Assembly (NCBI GenBank): GCA_015143295.1
Contig: CM026565.1
Coordinates: 12,150,041 to 12,214,040, forward strand
Length of the DNA: 64,000 nucleotides
From: Tetracentron sinense
Taxonomy: Eukaryota; Streptophyta; Magnoliopsida; Trochodendrales; Trochodendraceae
Direction: 5' to 3'
Shown here piece after piece: positions 9,421 through 20,004 of the stretch. The notes under the pieces were generated by a model, which saw nothing but the letters and a program-made list of their open reading frames with translations, did no database searches and was not told the origin of the DNA. How positions within the stretch are numbered: position 1 is the first letter of the stretch; the number at the start of each line of letters is the position of its first letter. A program made the translations under genes and the position numbers.

Positions 9421-12400
9421 TTAGGTGTTGATCGTCAGTTAATCTTAAATTATTCCTTCTTAGTAATAATTCCGTAGAATAGTACTAGTAAGGGTATTGT
9501 TCCTCTGAGGATTGCGCTGGTTTCGTTGCCTTTTATTCAGATTAATTTTAAACTAATAAAATGGGTAATTGAATTTTGCTTGATTAAATTAAAAAAATTA
9601 ATTAAACTAAGGAAGATTTCTAAATCAACTACTGATTTTAAATCATTTGAAAGAGAAAATCTAGGGTTTTCAAATCCACCACTAACCTAATAACTAATCC
9701 CTATTTTAAATTTATTCTAATATTTTAATTTGCAAACATTATAGTTAGAGTGATAGTATGTCCCCTCTTAACTAATCTAGAAAAGTTCAAGAGATTATAT
9801 TCTAAGCATATCGTATCTTCGGTTAGCACGAATGATACACACTAATCTACAGTTGTGTAATCACTTGTCTTCCCTTAGCATAAAATATCTTCGAATTTAA
9901 TTTCTTGATATGTTAAAACCATTGCATAAAACATATGTTTAAATTCTAACGAAAATTAACATAAGTGATTTCAATTCCAATTTCATGAAACCTAAGACAA
10001 GGTTGAGAATTCCATTGAAATCGAATATAAATCAATAAATCCAGTTGTTGAAACAACCCTCTAATTTATGCAATCAATGTCTTAAAATTTAGACAATCTA
10101 AATAAAAACAAAATAAATGACACAGATACTTGGCTAGGGTTTCATCGAAACCCTAAAATGGAAATTAGTTCATCGCGAGGGAGGAATGCAACATCTTCAT
10201 AGACAAAACTGCAACACTTCTCTTCATGGCTTCCTTGATCTCCAGAGCTTCTCTTCTTCAGATCCAAAATCTCTACAAAATTCTAATAATAATGATAATA
10301 AAAGAATCTCTACAAGGAATCTTTCCTTTTATAGAGAAAGATAGAATCCTTATATAATAAGAACTTCTAATTGGGGTATAACTCCTCTTTTATCTTTTCC
10401 CTACGAATTTGGGCCTTAAAGAATAGTCAAATTGGGCTGAATTGAAGATTTCTTATAACTTTAAATTTTCCAAACGCACAGAGGGGTGATCGATCGCCCC
10501 CCCTTGGGCGATCAATCGCCCAGGGTAGAAACTCCCCATTTGTTCTGCTCTTTTGCTCCATTCTTTCACTTTTGTTCCTGAGATCCTTCTGAGCCTTTGA
10601 TGTTCTTAAAACCTTTAATTTTAAGCTCTTTTTAGCACATGAACCTGAAACAAATTGAAACTACCAAGTAGCATAAAATAATACAAATAATTACTCTTGT
10701 AGAGCCCCGGACTTTTTCATGCTTAATACATAGCACTTTTGTTACCAATTTTCCTTTAAAGTAGTGTAATTAATAAATAAGGAAGAAATTGGAAATTCCA
10801 AAATATCAGAAATGTTCCTTTTCGAAGTACGAACCCAACGCAAGTTGAATCGTCGAAATCCGACGAGCGAGTCAAAAGATATGGACAAAACAGTCTGGAC
10901 CTGCAGGCAACCGATCGCTCGGTCCATAGAGCGATCGATCGGTCCAAAACCGATCGATCGGTAGCTATCGACTGGTCAATATTTTGTATGGGGAAATTTT
11001 CCAGAGAGTTGATTTTTGGTCGAGAGCTCGGTCAACACACCAATCGCTCGGTCCTCGTGTTTTTGCAGAAATTTCATTAAGGGTGTTTTCGTCTTTTGGG
11101 CGTTTCACTCATACCTTAAAGGCTTTGCCCGATCATTTGAGGGTTCATACACAACCCTTAGAGTCTTTTGAGAGATGGAGAGAAAGGAGAAGGGTTTCCA
11201 AAACCTAGGTTTTCATTTGGGGAGAAATCAAAGGGGTTAAGACCCTAGATCAACCCCAAGCCTGTTTTCTTCAAGATCAAGGCTCAAGCATTCGAGGAGC
11301 TCGTGATCCAAGCTAGGGCAGCAACTATACGGTTGTTTTTGGAAGGGGTTTCTTCCTCATTTCTTCAAGGTCGGTACTTCTTGCTACCCTCCTAGTTATA
11401 GTTCTTCTTTTCCTTTATTTTCTTTGTGTTCCTTTATATATCCATGTATTATGAGATGGGTTGTGAATGGTGAATGGTGAATGGAGATGAATGTGGGCGA
11501 TTGGATGCCGTGTGTATTGATGTGATGGATGAACGGGGAGGGCATTGTACCCATAATGAACATACATATGTGATGTGAGTAAAACTCACCTAGAAAAGCA
11601 TGTTGTAGGGTTAATAAATAATGAATGCACCATGTTTGATGAAATGCCAAGGTGAATAAAATGAATAATAAATTAAGAAAATGCATGTTTAAGGTTTATG
11701 GAAATTGCTAGGGTCATGATAGTGTGATTGTTCGCTTTCCCTAAATGATATGAATATTAAATTGCCCAAATCATTGATGTTATGTGTTATGAATTACTCA
11801 AATGCCATATTTAATTCCAATGCAAGTATGCACACGACCTCACGAGCACGCATACATGACATGATTTACCGAGGTTTTCAAGAATAGGGATTTAGAGGTG
11901 GGGCATATCCTACGATATGTTTTACCTCGCTTTTGGCAAGGACAAGACAATCATGCATTTTCATAAGAAGGGTCTCCCTTCCCTCGCAAGTGCATCTCAC
12001 AAGGACATCTCACAAGTGGAAGTACAAGCATGAGCATTCTAGGAAGAAGGGTCTCCCTTCCCTCACAAGTAGTTTACTTTTCCGAGTAAGCATGACATGA
12101 CATAGCATGACAAGCATGAGCATTCTAGGAAGAAGGGTCTCCCTTCCCTCACAAGTAGATTACTTTTCAGAACAAGTGTAGAGCCCCGAAAATTTGATTC
12201 ACTGTTCATGTGAATAGAGCCCTGGTATGGTATGTGTAAAGGCCTAATGCCTTACATAGTATTCTTGGTATTATGATGAGTCAAGTGAGGGTCTTAGGTA
12301 TGTATTTGGAGTCTCAAAATGAGAGTATAAATATGCTCTAAGTGGTTAAAAAAAAGGGTATAAATACCCAAGGTGTTTAATGGGTTGTGAGTGAATAGTG

Positions 12401-13161
12401 TAGTGAATAGTGCTAGTGCGCGAGGCATAAGGAGGCCGGGCCTCTCATGCATGTTGGTGTATGTTAAATGATCACTTAGAAGGATTTAAAAATATATGGG
12501 GAATGATTAATGAGGTGTGAGTATGGTTTTGGACCCGAGGGAAAAGAGTGTGAAAACACTCGAAGTGTTCTAAGTGTTGAAGAGGTATGTTTCGGCATTT
12601 CCCTCAACTTTATGAAACCTTAGTTTAGGCTCCATTGCTCAGAATCAAGTGATTCTTGAGTTTTTGGAAAGGCATTTGAACCCTCTTCAGGGTTCATGTT
12701 CATCACTTTCCCTGATTTTGAGCTGGGGTTGAGTCAAAACTCCGATTTCCAAAGTCGGGACTGTTGGAAATCTGGACTGTTAAAACCCAGTTTCAGACCA
12801 GTAAACTTTAGGGGTAAAATGGTCCAATAATAAATATGAATTATGAGTTGTACAAAACATGAAAGTTGTTCTCCTTCTAAAGATGAATCCAACGCAAGTT
12901 GAATCGTCAAAATCAGACGAGCGAGTCAAAAGTTATGGACGAAATACCAAAGCGGGAAAAATCTGAAAATCATTCTGTCAAAGCTACGATCGATCGTAGA
13001 AGACCTACGAATGATCGTAGTTATGAACGATCGTAAAGTTACAGAAATGCTGAAAACTTACTGTAAGAGCTACGATCGATCGTAGGAAGCCTACGAACGA
13101 TCGTAGGTGCGCGAATCAAACTCTTTAGTGCGTGTTTTTTTAGGGTTTTCACCCCTTGGCC

Positions 13162-13170
13162 TATAAATAG
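13162..13170 (+). promoter_or_regulatory. TATA box of family D LTR
   Basis: CCTATAAATAGGGGAC lies just after the palindrome cluster and before a CTAAACCTAGAGAGAG leader. This layout is shared with the LTR at 5655 and with family B LTRs. Confidence 0.78.
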
Positions 13171-14700
13171 GGGACATTTTTGGGGGTTTTGGGTTACCCT
13201 AAACCTAGAGAGAGATCTTAGAAGAGAAGGGAAGAGAGTGGAGGATTGCAAGAGGGGTTTTTGGATTTGGAAAAGAAGAGCACAAATCGAGCCTTGATCT
13301 CGCTCCTACGCGCCATTGGAGCTTGGATCTCCAACATCAAGCTTGGGTTTCACTTCTACAAGCTTCTTCAAGCCTTTTCAAGCATTGGATCAAAGGGATT
13401 TCATCCCATAAGGTAGATACACTCTACTAGGTTCTAATTTCATAAACCCTTAATGAAAAGCATGATTTTCTGGACAAGTATAGTTATATATAGCCTCTTA
13501 TATGTAAAAATACACTCTTCTAGCAATGGATTTCATGAAACCCTTTCTACATCAAGATAAAATCCCATGAATGATGGTGTGAATTAAATGTGATGATGTT
13601 ATGCTTTCAACCAACAAATAAAAGATGGTAATTTTTGAGTTGTTCTATATGTTAGTATCCAAGATGAAAAGCATGTTAAAAGCAACAAGTTTTGGGAAGA
13701 ACAAGTAGAAAAACCTTATTTTAAATGTGATTGGAATGGTGTGATGTTATTGTATATGGATTATGGTGATGGATGAATTATGTTGAGTATGAGACATATG
13801 ACCATATGTAAAGGGTTTTCCCTAATGTCTACCATGTTATATCACAACTGCTATACGGACACATATGCATATGCATGATCGAGTTTTTCTAAATTATGGG
13901 TATCCCAAAAGAAGAAATACATGTATATAAGATGCAATACAAGAATAAGAAGAAGAAGAGTATAAGATGCAAATGAACCACACGAAAAGTATAAGATGTA
14001 AATAAACCAAATGAATAGTACAAGAGGCATAAGAAGTATAAGAAAAGTACAAGAAGTAAAAAGAGGTCTACGGAAAAGTATAAGAAGCACAAGATACATA
14101 CGGAAAATACAAGAAGCACAAGATGTTACAAGAAATACAAGAAGATGGAAAGTATACGGAAAAAGCCGACAGGGATGCGACGATAGCAGGCCGCCTGAAA
14201 GGGAAAGGGATACTGGCATCGGACTCCGATGATAGCAGGCCGCCCGGAAGGGAGATGGATACTGGTCGTCTACCCTTGAGGTAGCCGAAGGTGAGGAGAA
14301 CATTAGGCCACCCAGCTTACGTGGGTACAGGTACTAGTTGTCCTACTCCGGAGGTAGCAAATGATGAATACCAAGGTATTTTAAATACCCGTACAGGATA
14401 ATAAAAGATAAAAGCCAAGGTATTTTAAATACCCGTATATGCAAAGGTACAAGATGATAAGAAGATGTTTTCGACAAAAGATGATAAGAAAATGTAAAAG
14501 ACAAAAGATGATAAAAAGATGTTTTCCGATAGTATTTTTCGAGATATATGCACATGATATGATTTTGTTTTCCGCGCTCTGATTTCAGGAATGCATGTGA
14601 GATGATTAAACTGTGATATGTACACGTTGTATTCTTGTTTACGATATTACTATCTAGTGGTTTGTATACGCTGAGTATTCCATGCTCAGCCGTACATATT

Positions 14701-14856
14701 ATGTCGGCAGGTCCCTTCGACATTTGTGGCGAGCGTCCTCAAGAACCATGGGTCGAGGAAGAGTATGTTGAGGAGGAGGAGACTTGGGGCAGTCTTCAGC
14801 AGCAGAGGGCTCAGGAGGGGCAGAGGGCTTTTGTTAGGTGGCCCCATCATGAGTGA
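14701..14856 (+). CDS. LTR micro-ORF, family D version (51 aa)
   Basis: It opens at the ATG of TTATGTCGGCAGG, right after the CTGAGTATTCCATGCTCAG dyad, and ends at CATGAGTGA. The peptide starts MSAGPFDICGERPQEPWVEEE and continues YVEEEETWGSLQQQ. It shares the start, PFDIC and PWVEEEYVEE with family A but has a different, longer C-terminus. The longest open frame reaches back to 14635, but the conserved ATG is the better start. Function is unknown. Confidence 0.5.
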   Translation: MSAGPFDICGERPQEPWVEEEYVEEEETWGSLQQQRAQEGQRAFVRWPHHE

Positions 14857-15431
14857 CGAGAGGGAGAGACAAGTACATATATTTTGTTGAGCGAGTATGT
14901 TCGCTCTTTATTTTGGGTCATGTATAAACTGAGATATATAGTATTGATAGAAATTTTGTAGTCCGCTTCCACTACCATATATAGATTAGTATTACGCTTC
15001 CGCTATCACAGGTTTTATATGTTGTACAGGATTCATATGTTATATAGAATGGTTTGGTTATGAGTTCACGTCGTCAAAGTATCCTAACTACTAGGGGGTA
15101 TTTTGGGTCGTGACAACAAGCAAGCATGATACACGCATGGCATGACACGACACGAATGATACAAGCATGACACGCATGACACGGTAGACAAGTTTTCAAG
15201 CATAAAAAGGGTAATTTCAGTCAAGTCAAGTGCACAAGATTTCAAGGGTTTTACCGGCTTTTATGAATGCAAACATGATGAAATATATTGCTTTACCTTA
15301 TTGTCATGATATGAATCATTCCTGCTTTATATGTGTGAATTGTTTCCTGCTTTATGTATGCTATCCGTATGCTATGACTGTTGGTTAGTGCTTGGTACCC
15401 GCTGAGTATTCCATGCTCAGCCGTACTTCTT

Positions 15432-15551
15432 ATGTCGGCAGGTGATAGCGGAGCGGCTACTCCTTTTTATGTATGTGCTCCTGGCCCATGGGTGGAGGAG
15501 GAGTACGTTGAGGAGCCTATGGAGGACCCTCCGGTCGAGGGTTATTATTAG
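15432..15551 (+). CDS. LTR micro-ORF, family A version (39 aa)
   Basis: A 39-codon frame starts at TTATGTCGGCAGG and ends GGTTATTATTAG. Central residues read CAPGPWVEEEYVEEPMED. About a third of the residues are Glu or Asp and there is no Lys or Arg. Near-identical frames occur at 23996-24115, 37454-37573, 44033-44152, 51594-51710 and 57663-57782. Its place, just upstream of the LTR 3' end in the presumed transcript leader, makes it an upstream ORF of gag. Coding is inferred. Confidence 0.5.
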   Translation: MSAGDSGAATPFYVCAPGPWVEEEYVEEPMEDPPVEGYY

Positions 15552-15912
15552 AGGTGGTAGATTCTGAGTGATAGAGCTGTGGGTGAGATGAGAGAGTCGT
15601 ATCCATGCATTTTGGCGGGCATGTCCGCACTTTCTTTTGGATTTCTTTTGTGTAAACTTGGATTTGTATATACATAAAGGTTTGTTTAGACTTCCGCTGT
15701 GCTTTATAGTTTATGTTTCCGCTATTATTGTCCTCTATTGTGTATACTCTGTGGGTTTGCAGGTTATTTTGGTCAAGCAAGTCATGTAAGTCATGATTAG
15801 TCGTCCAAAGTTCACTCTAACTCTTAGGGTGGATTTCGGGTCGCGACAACTCTAAAGGATTAACAAGTTATGTTTGAGGTGCTTTTATGTATAACATTTA
15901 GCACCGATCACA

Positions 15913-17692
15913 ACCCCAAACTTAGACATTGCTAGTCCTCGAGCAATGAAAAATAAAATAAAACTAGAATCTAAACTAAACCTAGATCCCCTTTCGTGAG
16001 ATCCCCGGTTGCATTTTGCATATGCAACATGCTTTTTAAACCCCTAGGTGGCCCTAGAGGACGAGTGAAGTCTTGTAAAGGTTTACAGTGATGACACCTA
16101 CAAATATCTGTACTACCCTGTCATTGTGCAATATATTCAAGTAAAACATTCAAATCTCAAAAGTGATCGAATTATATTCCAAATTTTCTAGATTCACAAT
16201 ACATACAAGATAATCCACAAATTATTAACAAGATTGAATTGTCAACTCTCCGCATTCTCAATTTCACACAATTCTTAACTATTTTTGAAAAATTTAGCTT
16301 TTAAAAGATTTGTCAGAATTTCTTTGATGTGTAATGTGACTAACAATTGAATGTGTGATATCAACCTTACTTTTCAACCGTTTTTTTGTCTTCTCATTTA
16401 TCATTGAATTTCCTTTCAATTTAAACTACTAACTCCAAGGCTTTCATTCAATAATTTTTCTTTTATTTTATAAGTGTGACTGTGCAGAATCTAAGTCCAT
16501 TAAGCACTCTAGATAACCCATGTAGTGAGTATTAAGCCGATGACTCCCAAACCATATGGTTTTAGGGCCCCAGTTGTCAAGACCTCTAAGGACTTATTAA
16601 CTCGAGTTAAATAGGCTACAAACTCAAACTAATCACACTAGGTTATTTTATCCATTCCAAAAATCACATGGTTTGACGCGAACACTCTATGCTTAGTGAG
16701 GCAAGAGGCTCGGTTACTAAGTGTAAAACTTTCTCAGGTAACCCATTCTTCTATCAATTTTTCTTTTTAGCTAAGGTTGGTGTTCAATTTCTAGGTTATC
16801 CAATTTTTTATGAGTTAACAAAAGCACTAATCAATTAGTTTGGCTTTAAACCTCACTAGATAATTAATTAGAGTGCTCGTGCAAATTTCAAAGTTTATTC
16901 ATGACTTTAAAAAAATTCAGCTTTTGTAAGGTTAAAAACAGTTACAAACAGTGTGTATTTGGGATTATGTATTCTCAAATTCAACCCTATCAATAAAATT
17001 TGGATTATCCGATGAACATTACAAACTTTCAAATTTTATAATAAAACAATCAAAATTTTTTTAGTGTTTTTGCTTGTTCTACCCTATTCATGGTTGCACA
17101 ATCATCAAAAATAAAATAATAGTGTAGCCTATTATTTGCCAACCCCAAACTTAAAATTTACATTGTCCTCAATGTAAGAATAAAAATAAAGTACAGAAGG
17201 GATTAGAATTATAATACCTGAATCATGAAATGCAAACTATGATGAGAAAGGTGAAGGGGGTGAAAATAGATCAAGAATGAAGACAAATCACCCCAAACTT
17301 CATCCACACAGTACCTAACAGGGTTAGTACAAAACAAGAAATATCCACACAAAAATAGATGCTAAATCAATATATCTCAATTAAGTATAGAAAACATCAA
17401 TCAAGAATAAAATTGGGATATTTAATATTTTTTTTTGTTTCTTTAGGGTCGGTATCAAACTCCTGCAGGCGATCGAACCCCCTTTGGGCGATTAATCACC
17501 CTTTTTTCTTATCGTATTTGATTTTTAATTATTTTTTTTGTGGATGACTTTGGGCGATCAATCTCCCTTAGTGGCGATCGATCACCAAAAACACCGATTT
17601 TTGATGCTTTTTGACGATTTTTTATTTTAAGACTAAAAAAAAAGTAGGGGAACCCCAAACTAACTCTCTAAAAGAGTTGGGGGAAGTAAAAG
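15913..17692 (-). mobile_element. Tat/Athila-like internal 3' end, non-coding
   Basis: This is AT-rich sequence next to the LTR at 9426-15912, with no usable frame. On the minus strand there are two inverted repeats next to AAGTTTGGGG-type purine tracts: CATTGCTCGAGGACTAGCAATG-type (15925-15947) and CTTACATTG-AGGA-CAATGTAAG (about 17160-17181). Near the left end of the internal region are GGGCGATC/GATCGCC dyads (17465-17590), resembling those in the LTR. It ends abruptly at 17692, where the family C LTR begins. Group assignment is inferred from the purine tracts. Confidence 0.6.
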
Positions 17693-18036
17693 TTTCGCGC
17701 CCCAAAATACCCCCTAGGAGTTAAGGGATACTTTAGGTGTGACTATACTTAACCTGGCAAACCATCCTGTAATGAACAAGGTATAACATGCTCTAATAGA
17801 AATATAATACAGAATGTGGAAGCTAAAATATGGCAGAAACACAACCAACTTTTTCTTTTCTTCTATAAACTTAACAAGTATTCCAAGTTTTATACAAAAC
17901 ATATTAGTAAAGGTGGACATGCCCACCTATCAAAAGACAAAAGACATAATATGACTCTATCTCGCTCAATAGTCACCCTTGTGGGGCCAATGGTCTAAGC
18001 CCCTCTCTCCTCCTGAGGTTCGACTACCGATTCCTC

Positions 18037-18120
18037 TTATGGTTCTTCCTCCCCATAGTCCTCCTCGACCCAAGGACCTGGTGCACAAATGTCAAAAGGG
18101 ACTTGTGTACCTACCGACAT
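18037..18120 (-). CDS. LTR micro-ORF, family C version, shortened (27 aa)
   Basis: It starts at ATGTCGGTAGG (minus strand) after the hairpin and reads PFDICAPGPWVEEDYGEEEP before a TAA. Beyond the TAA the frame stays open for 13 more codons (EESVVEPQEERGA) to a TAG at 17995-17997. A 41-codon ancestor with one nonsense change is likely. Core residues PWVEE-Y-EE match the other families. Confidence 0.45.
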   Translation of the reverse strand: MSVGTQVPFDICAPGPWVEEDYGEEEP

Positions 18121-18334
18121 AAAAGTACGGCTGAGCATGGAATACTCAGCGAGTACAAGCTCCTAGGTAACAATAATAATAACGAACAAGACATCATATA
18201 AAAGTACTGGAAAGATACAATTCATAATTATTTAAAACAACATCATACATAACCATTTATTAATTCACAACTCTAATGAAAACCCAACCATATCCATGAA
18301 ACACATGAGTCCTTATGAGTTTTCCTTTCCATAT

Positions 18335-18670
18335 TTCTTATGAGCCAGAGGTTAGTACCCGCACAACACTGGGCTACCAACCTCCTTGATAGTACAACTC
18401 TTTAGAGTATTTTCTTATGAACCAGGGGTTAGCACCCGCACAATCCTAGGCTACCAACCTCCTTAACAATTCCCATACTTTTCTTATGAGCCAGAGGTTA
18501 GCACCAGCACAATCCTGGGCTACCAACCTCCTTGACAATACAATACTCTTGAACATTTCTTATGAGCCAGAGGTTAGTACCCGCACAACACTGGGCTACC
18601 AACCTCCTTGACCATACCATTCTCTTATGAGCAAGAGGCTAGCACCCTTAACCAGGCTACCAACCTCCTT
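18335..18670 (-). repeat. Five-unit minisatellite of family C LTR
   Basis: Units of about 70 bp share CTTATGAGCCAGAGGTTAG and GGGCTACCAACCTCCTTGAC on the plus strand. The other family C LTR has four related units at 45804-46085. Families A, B and D lack this repeat but have their own at the corresponding place. Confidence 0.85.
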
Positions 18671-19914
18671 AACATTCCTCCATATACATGTGTGCTCGTG
18701 CATATGACATATATGATTTGAGAAGTAACATATAGCATTCTAATTCTTATCACATTCATATGAGAATTTAAACAAGCATTTCGAAATATGGTCACAATCT
18801 TCATTTTAGGGAAACTACATGAATCATGCTTTTCGAACTTCATTCAATTCAAAGTATTTTCATTCATGCATTTTACCAAGCAAGTGGTGTCCTACATTTT
18901 CTTTAGTCCTTTAAACTCATAATTTCTTTCTCAAGCATTTCATCAAGCATCACATGTGCATTCATTATGTGTATGATACCCTCCCACCATTTCCATCATT
19001 CAACACATCACAACATGGCATCCCATCGCCTCATTCCCTTCCTCCATCCATACATTCCACCATTCATTCATTTTATCTTGTTTATGTTTAGGGATTTAGC
19101 ATATTTCAACACAAAGGATGAATGGGGAAGATACAAACACCATATTCACAAGAAGTCTAGGTTATTACCAAGGTAGCTAGGAAGAGTGTACTAACCTTGA
19201 AAAGGAGGGAAGAAACCCTTATGAATGCCGAGGGAGATGCTGCCTTAGCATGGAGAAGGAACCCACACGTGCTTGTGGGTGGATTTGAGGATTCCAAGCC
19301 AAAGGGATGATCTTGGGTCTTCAAAACCCTTGATTATCTCCAAGATGATGCCCTAGGTTTAAAACCCCTTTCTACTCTCCCCTTTTCTCTCAAAACTCTA
19401 AGTGTGAGGAAAATGAGAACCCAAGGCTCGTGCAAGCCTTATAAGCAAAGGTTGAATACCCCAAAAGATGAAAAAACCCTTGATGAAATTCTAGAAAAAC
19501 GCGAAGGACCGAGCGATCGGTGGTTATGACCGATCGATCGATGCCCAACTCAGCGATCGGTGTTTTTGACCGAGCGATCGGTCAAAAACATATTCTCTGG
19601 AATTTTTTCCCATACAAAAAAAGTTAACCTGTCGATAACTACCGATCGATCGCTAGTTTGGACTGATCGATCGGTTGTTGACCGATCGATCCCTACGATC
19701 GGTGCTCTGCAGGTTTCACTGTTTCGGCCATATCTTTTGACTCGTTTGTCGGATTTTGACGATTCAACTTGCATTAGATTCATCTTTCGAAAAGAAACCT
19801 TTCTGGTGTTTCAGAATTTTCCATTTCTCTCTTATTTATTAATTAGACTATGTTAAAGGCCAATTACTTATGAAAGTGCTATTCGTTAAGTACGGAAAAG
19901 TCTGGGGTGCTACA

Positions 19915-19930
19915 TTCTCCCCCCTTACAA
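19915..19930 (-). other. Polypurine tract of X 3' end
   Basis: Minus strand GTAAGGGGGGAGAA immediately precedes the LTR start TGTAGCACC, and AAATTTTG...CGAAATT lies just inside. This is the standard chromovirus 3' end and matches Y (49670-49681) and B1 (27600-27612). Confidence 0.85.
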
Positions 19931-20004
19931 AAATTTCGTTCTCAAAATTTGGAAGATACATACATGCACAAAACCATAACAAAATACAAGGGAATGTCAA
20001 ATCT

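Larger units (their letters stand above)
12177..15115 (+). mobile_element. Solo LTR, family D (2,939 bp)
   Basis: The innermost insertion of a three-level nest. Ends are TGTAGAGCCCCGAAAAT...GGGTCGTGACA, with a perfect duplication ACAAG at 12172-12176 and 15116-15120. It is the longest LTR here. Parts in order: 5' region with many GAGTG/GTATAAATA-like words (12280-12600), the shared TTGAC-rich block (about 12880-12941), palindromes of type CTACGATCGATCGTAG (12978-13105), TATA box TATAAATAG at 13162-13170, donor-like ATAAG/GTAGATAC near 13411, an A-rich purine stretch (13900-14160), a two-unit minisatellite with GATAGCAGGCCGCC (14180-14265), hairpin, and micro-ORF 14701-14856. The antisense open frames at 13851-14303 are low-complexity shadows. 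Confidence 0.93.
10698..15848 (+). mobile_element. Solo LTR, family A, itself interrupted (2,207 bp net)
   Basis: Ends are TGTAGAGCCCCGG...GGGTCGCGACA, with a perfect 5-bp duplication ACTCT at 10693-10697 and 15849-15853. The second solo LTR (12177-15115) plus its 5-bp duplication sits inside. Features: shared block at about 10825-10888, ACCGATCGATCGGT palindrome cluster 10910-11055, donor-like CAAG/GTCGGT at 11369/11370, GAAGGGTCTCCCTTCCCTC minisatellite 11964-12170, hairpin at about 15401-15420 and micro-ORF at 15432-15551. There is no internal element sequence, so it is a recombination product. Confidence 0.95.
9426..15912 (-). mobile_element. Tat/Athila-like 3' LTR, split by nested solo LTRs
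   Basis: An LTR of about 1,331 bp (9426-10697 plus 15854-15912 after removing the insertions) has ends TGTTGATCG...GATCACA. On the minus strand it starts right after the purine tract CTAAGTTTGGGGT, a hallmark of the Tat/Athila side of Ty3/gypsy. It inserted into K1 gag; the left flank is TTAGG. It contains a dyad GATCGATCGCCC...GGGCGATCAATCGCCC at 10487-10524. No protein is coded. The right flank is lost because the internal region is cut at 17692. The group assignment rests on the purine tract and flanking hairpins, without pol to confirm it. Confidence 0.65.
17693..19914 (-). mobile_element. Family C LTR at the 3' end of element X
   Basis: On the minus strand the LTR starts TGTAGCACCCCAGAC at 19914, directly after a purine tract (AAGGGGGGAGAA), so it is a true 3' LTR and not a solo insertion. 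It ends GGTATTTTGGGGCGCGAAA at 17693 (CA decayed to AA). Contents: shared TTGAC block (about 19727-19800), ACCGATCGATCGGT cluster (19505-19705), a five-unit minisatellite (18335-18670), hairpin and micro-ORF (18037-18120). The 5' LTR of the same internal region (37150-39337) is family A, so the two LTRs cannot come from one integration. Confidence 0.85.

Noticed and set aside
10910..11055. Regularly spaced dyads resembling a CRISPR-type repeat array
   Set aside because: Short palindromes in eukaryotic LTR DNA, with irregular spacing and no cas genes; the same arrays recur at the same LTR position.
13851..14303. 150-codon hydrophobic minus-strand frame (Leu/Phe/Tyr-rich)
   Set aside because: Product of the purine-rich AAGAAGTATAAG tract in the family D LTR; no conserved counterpart.
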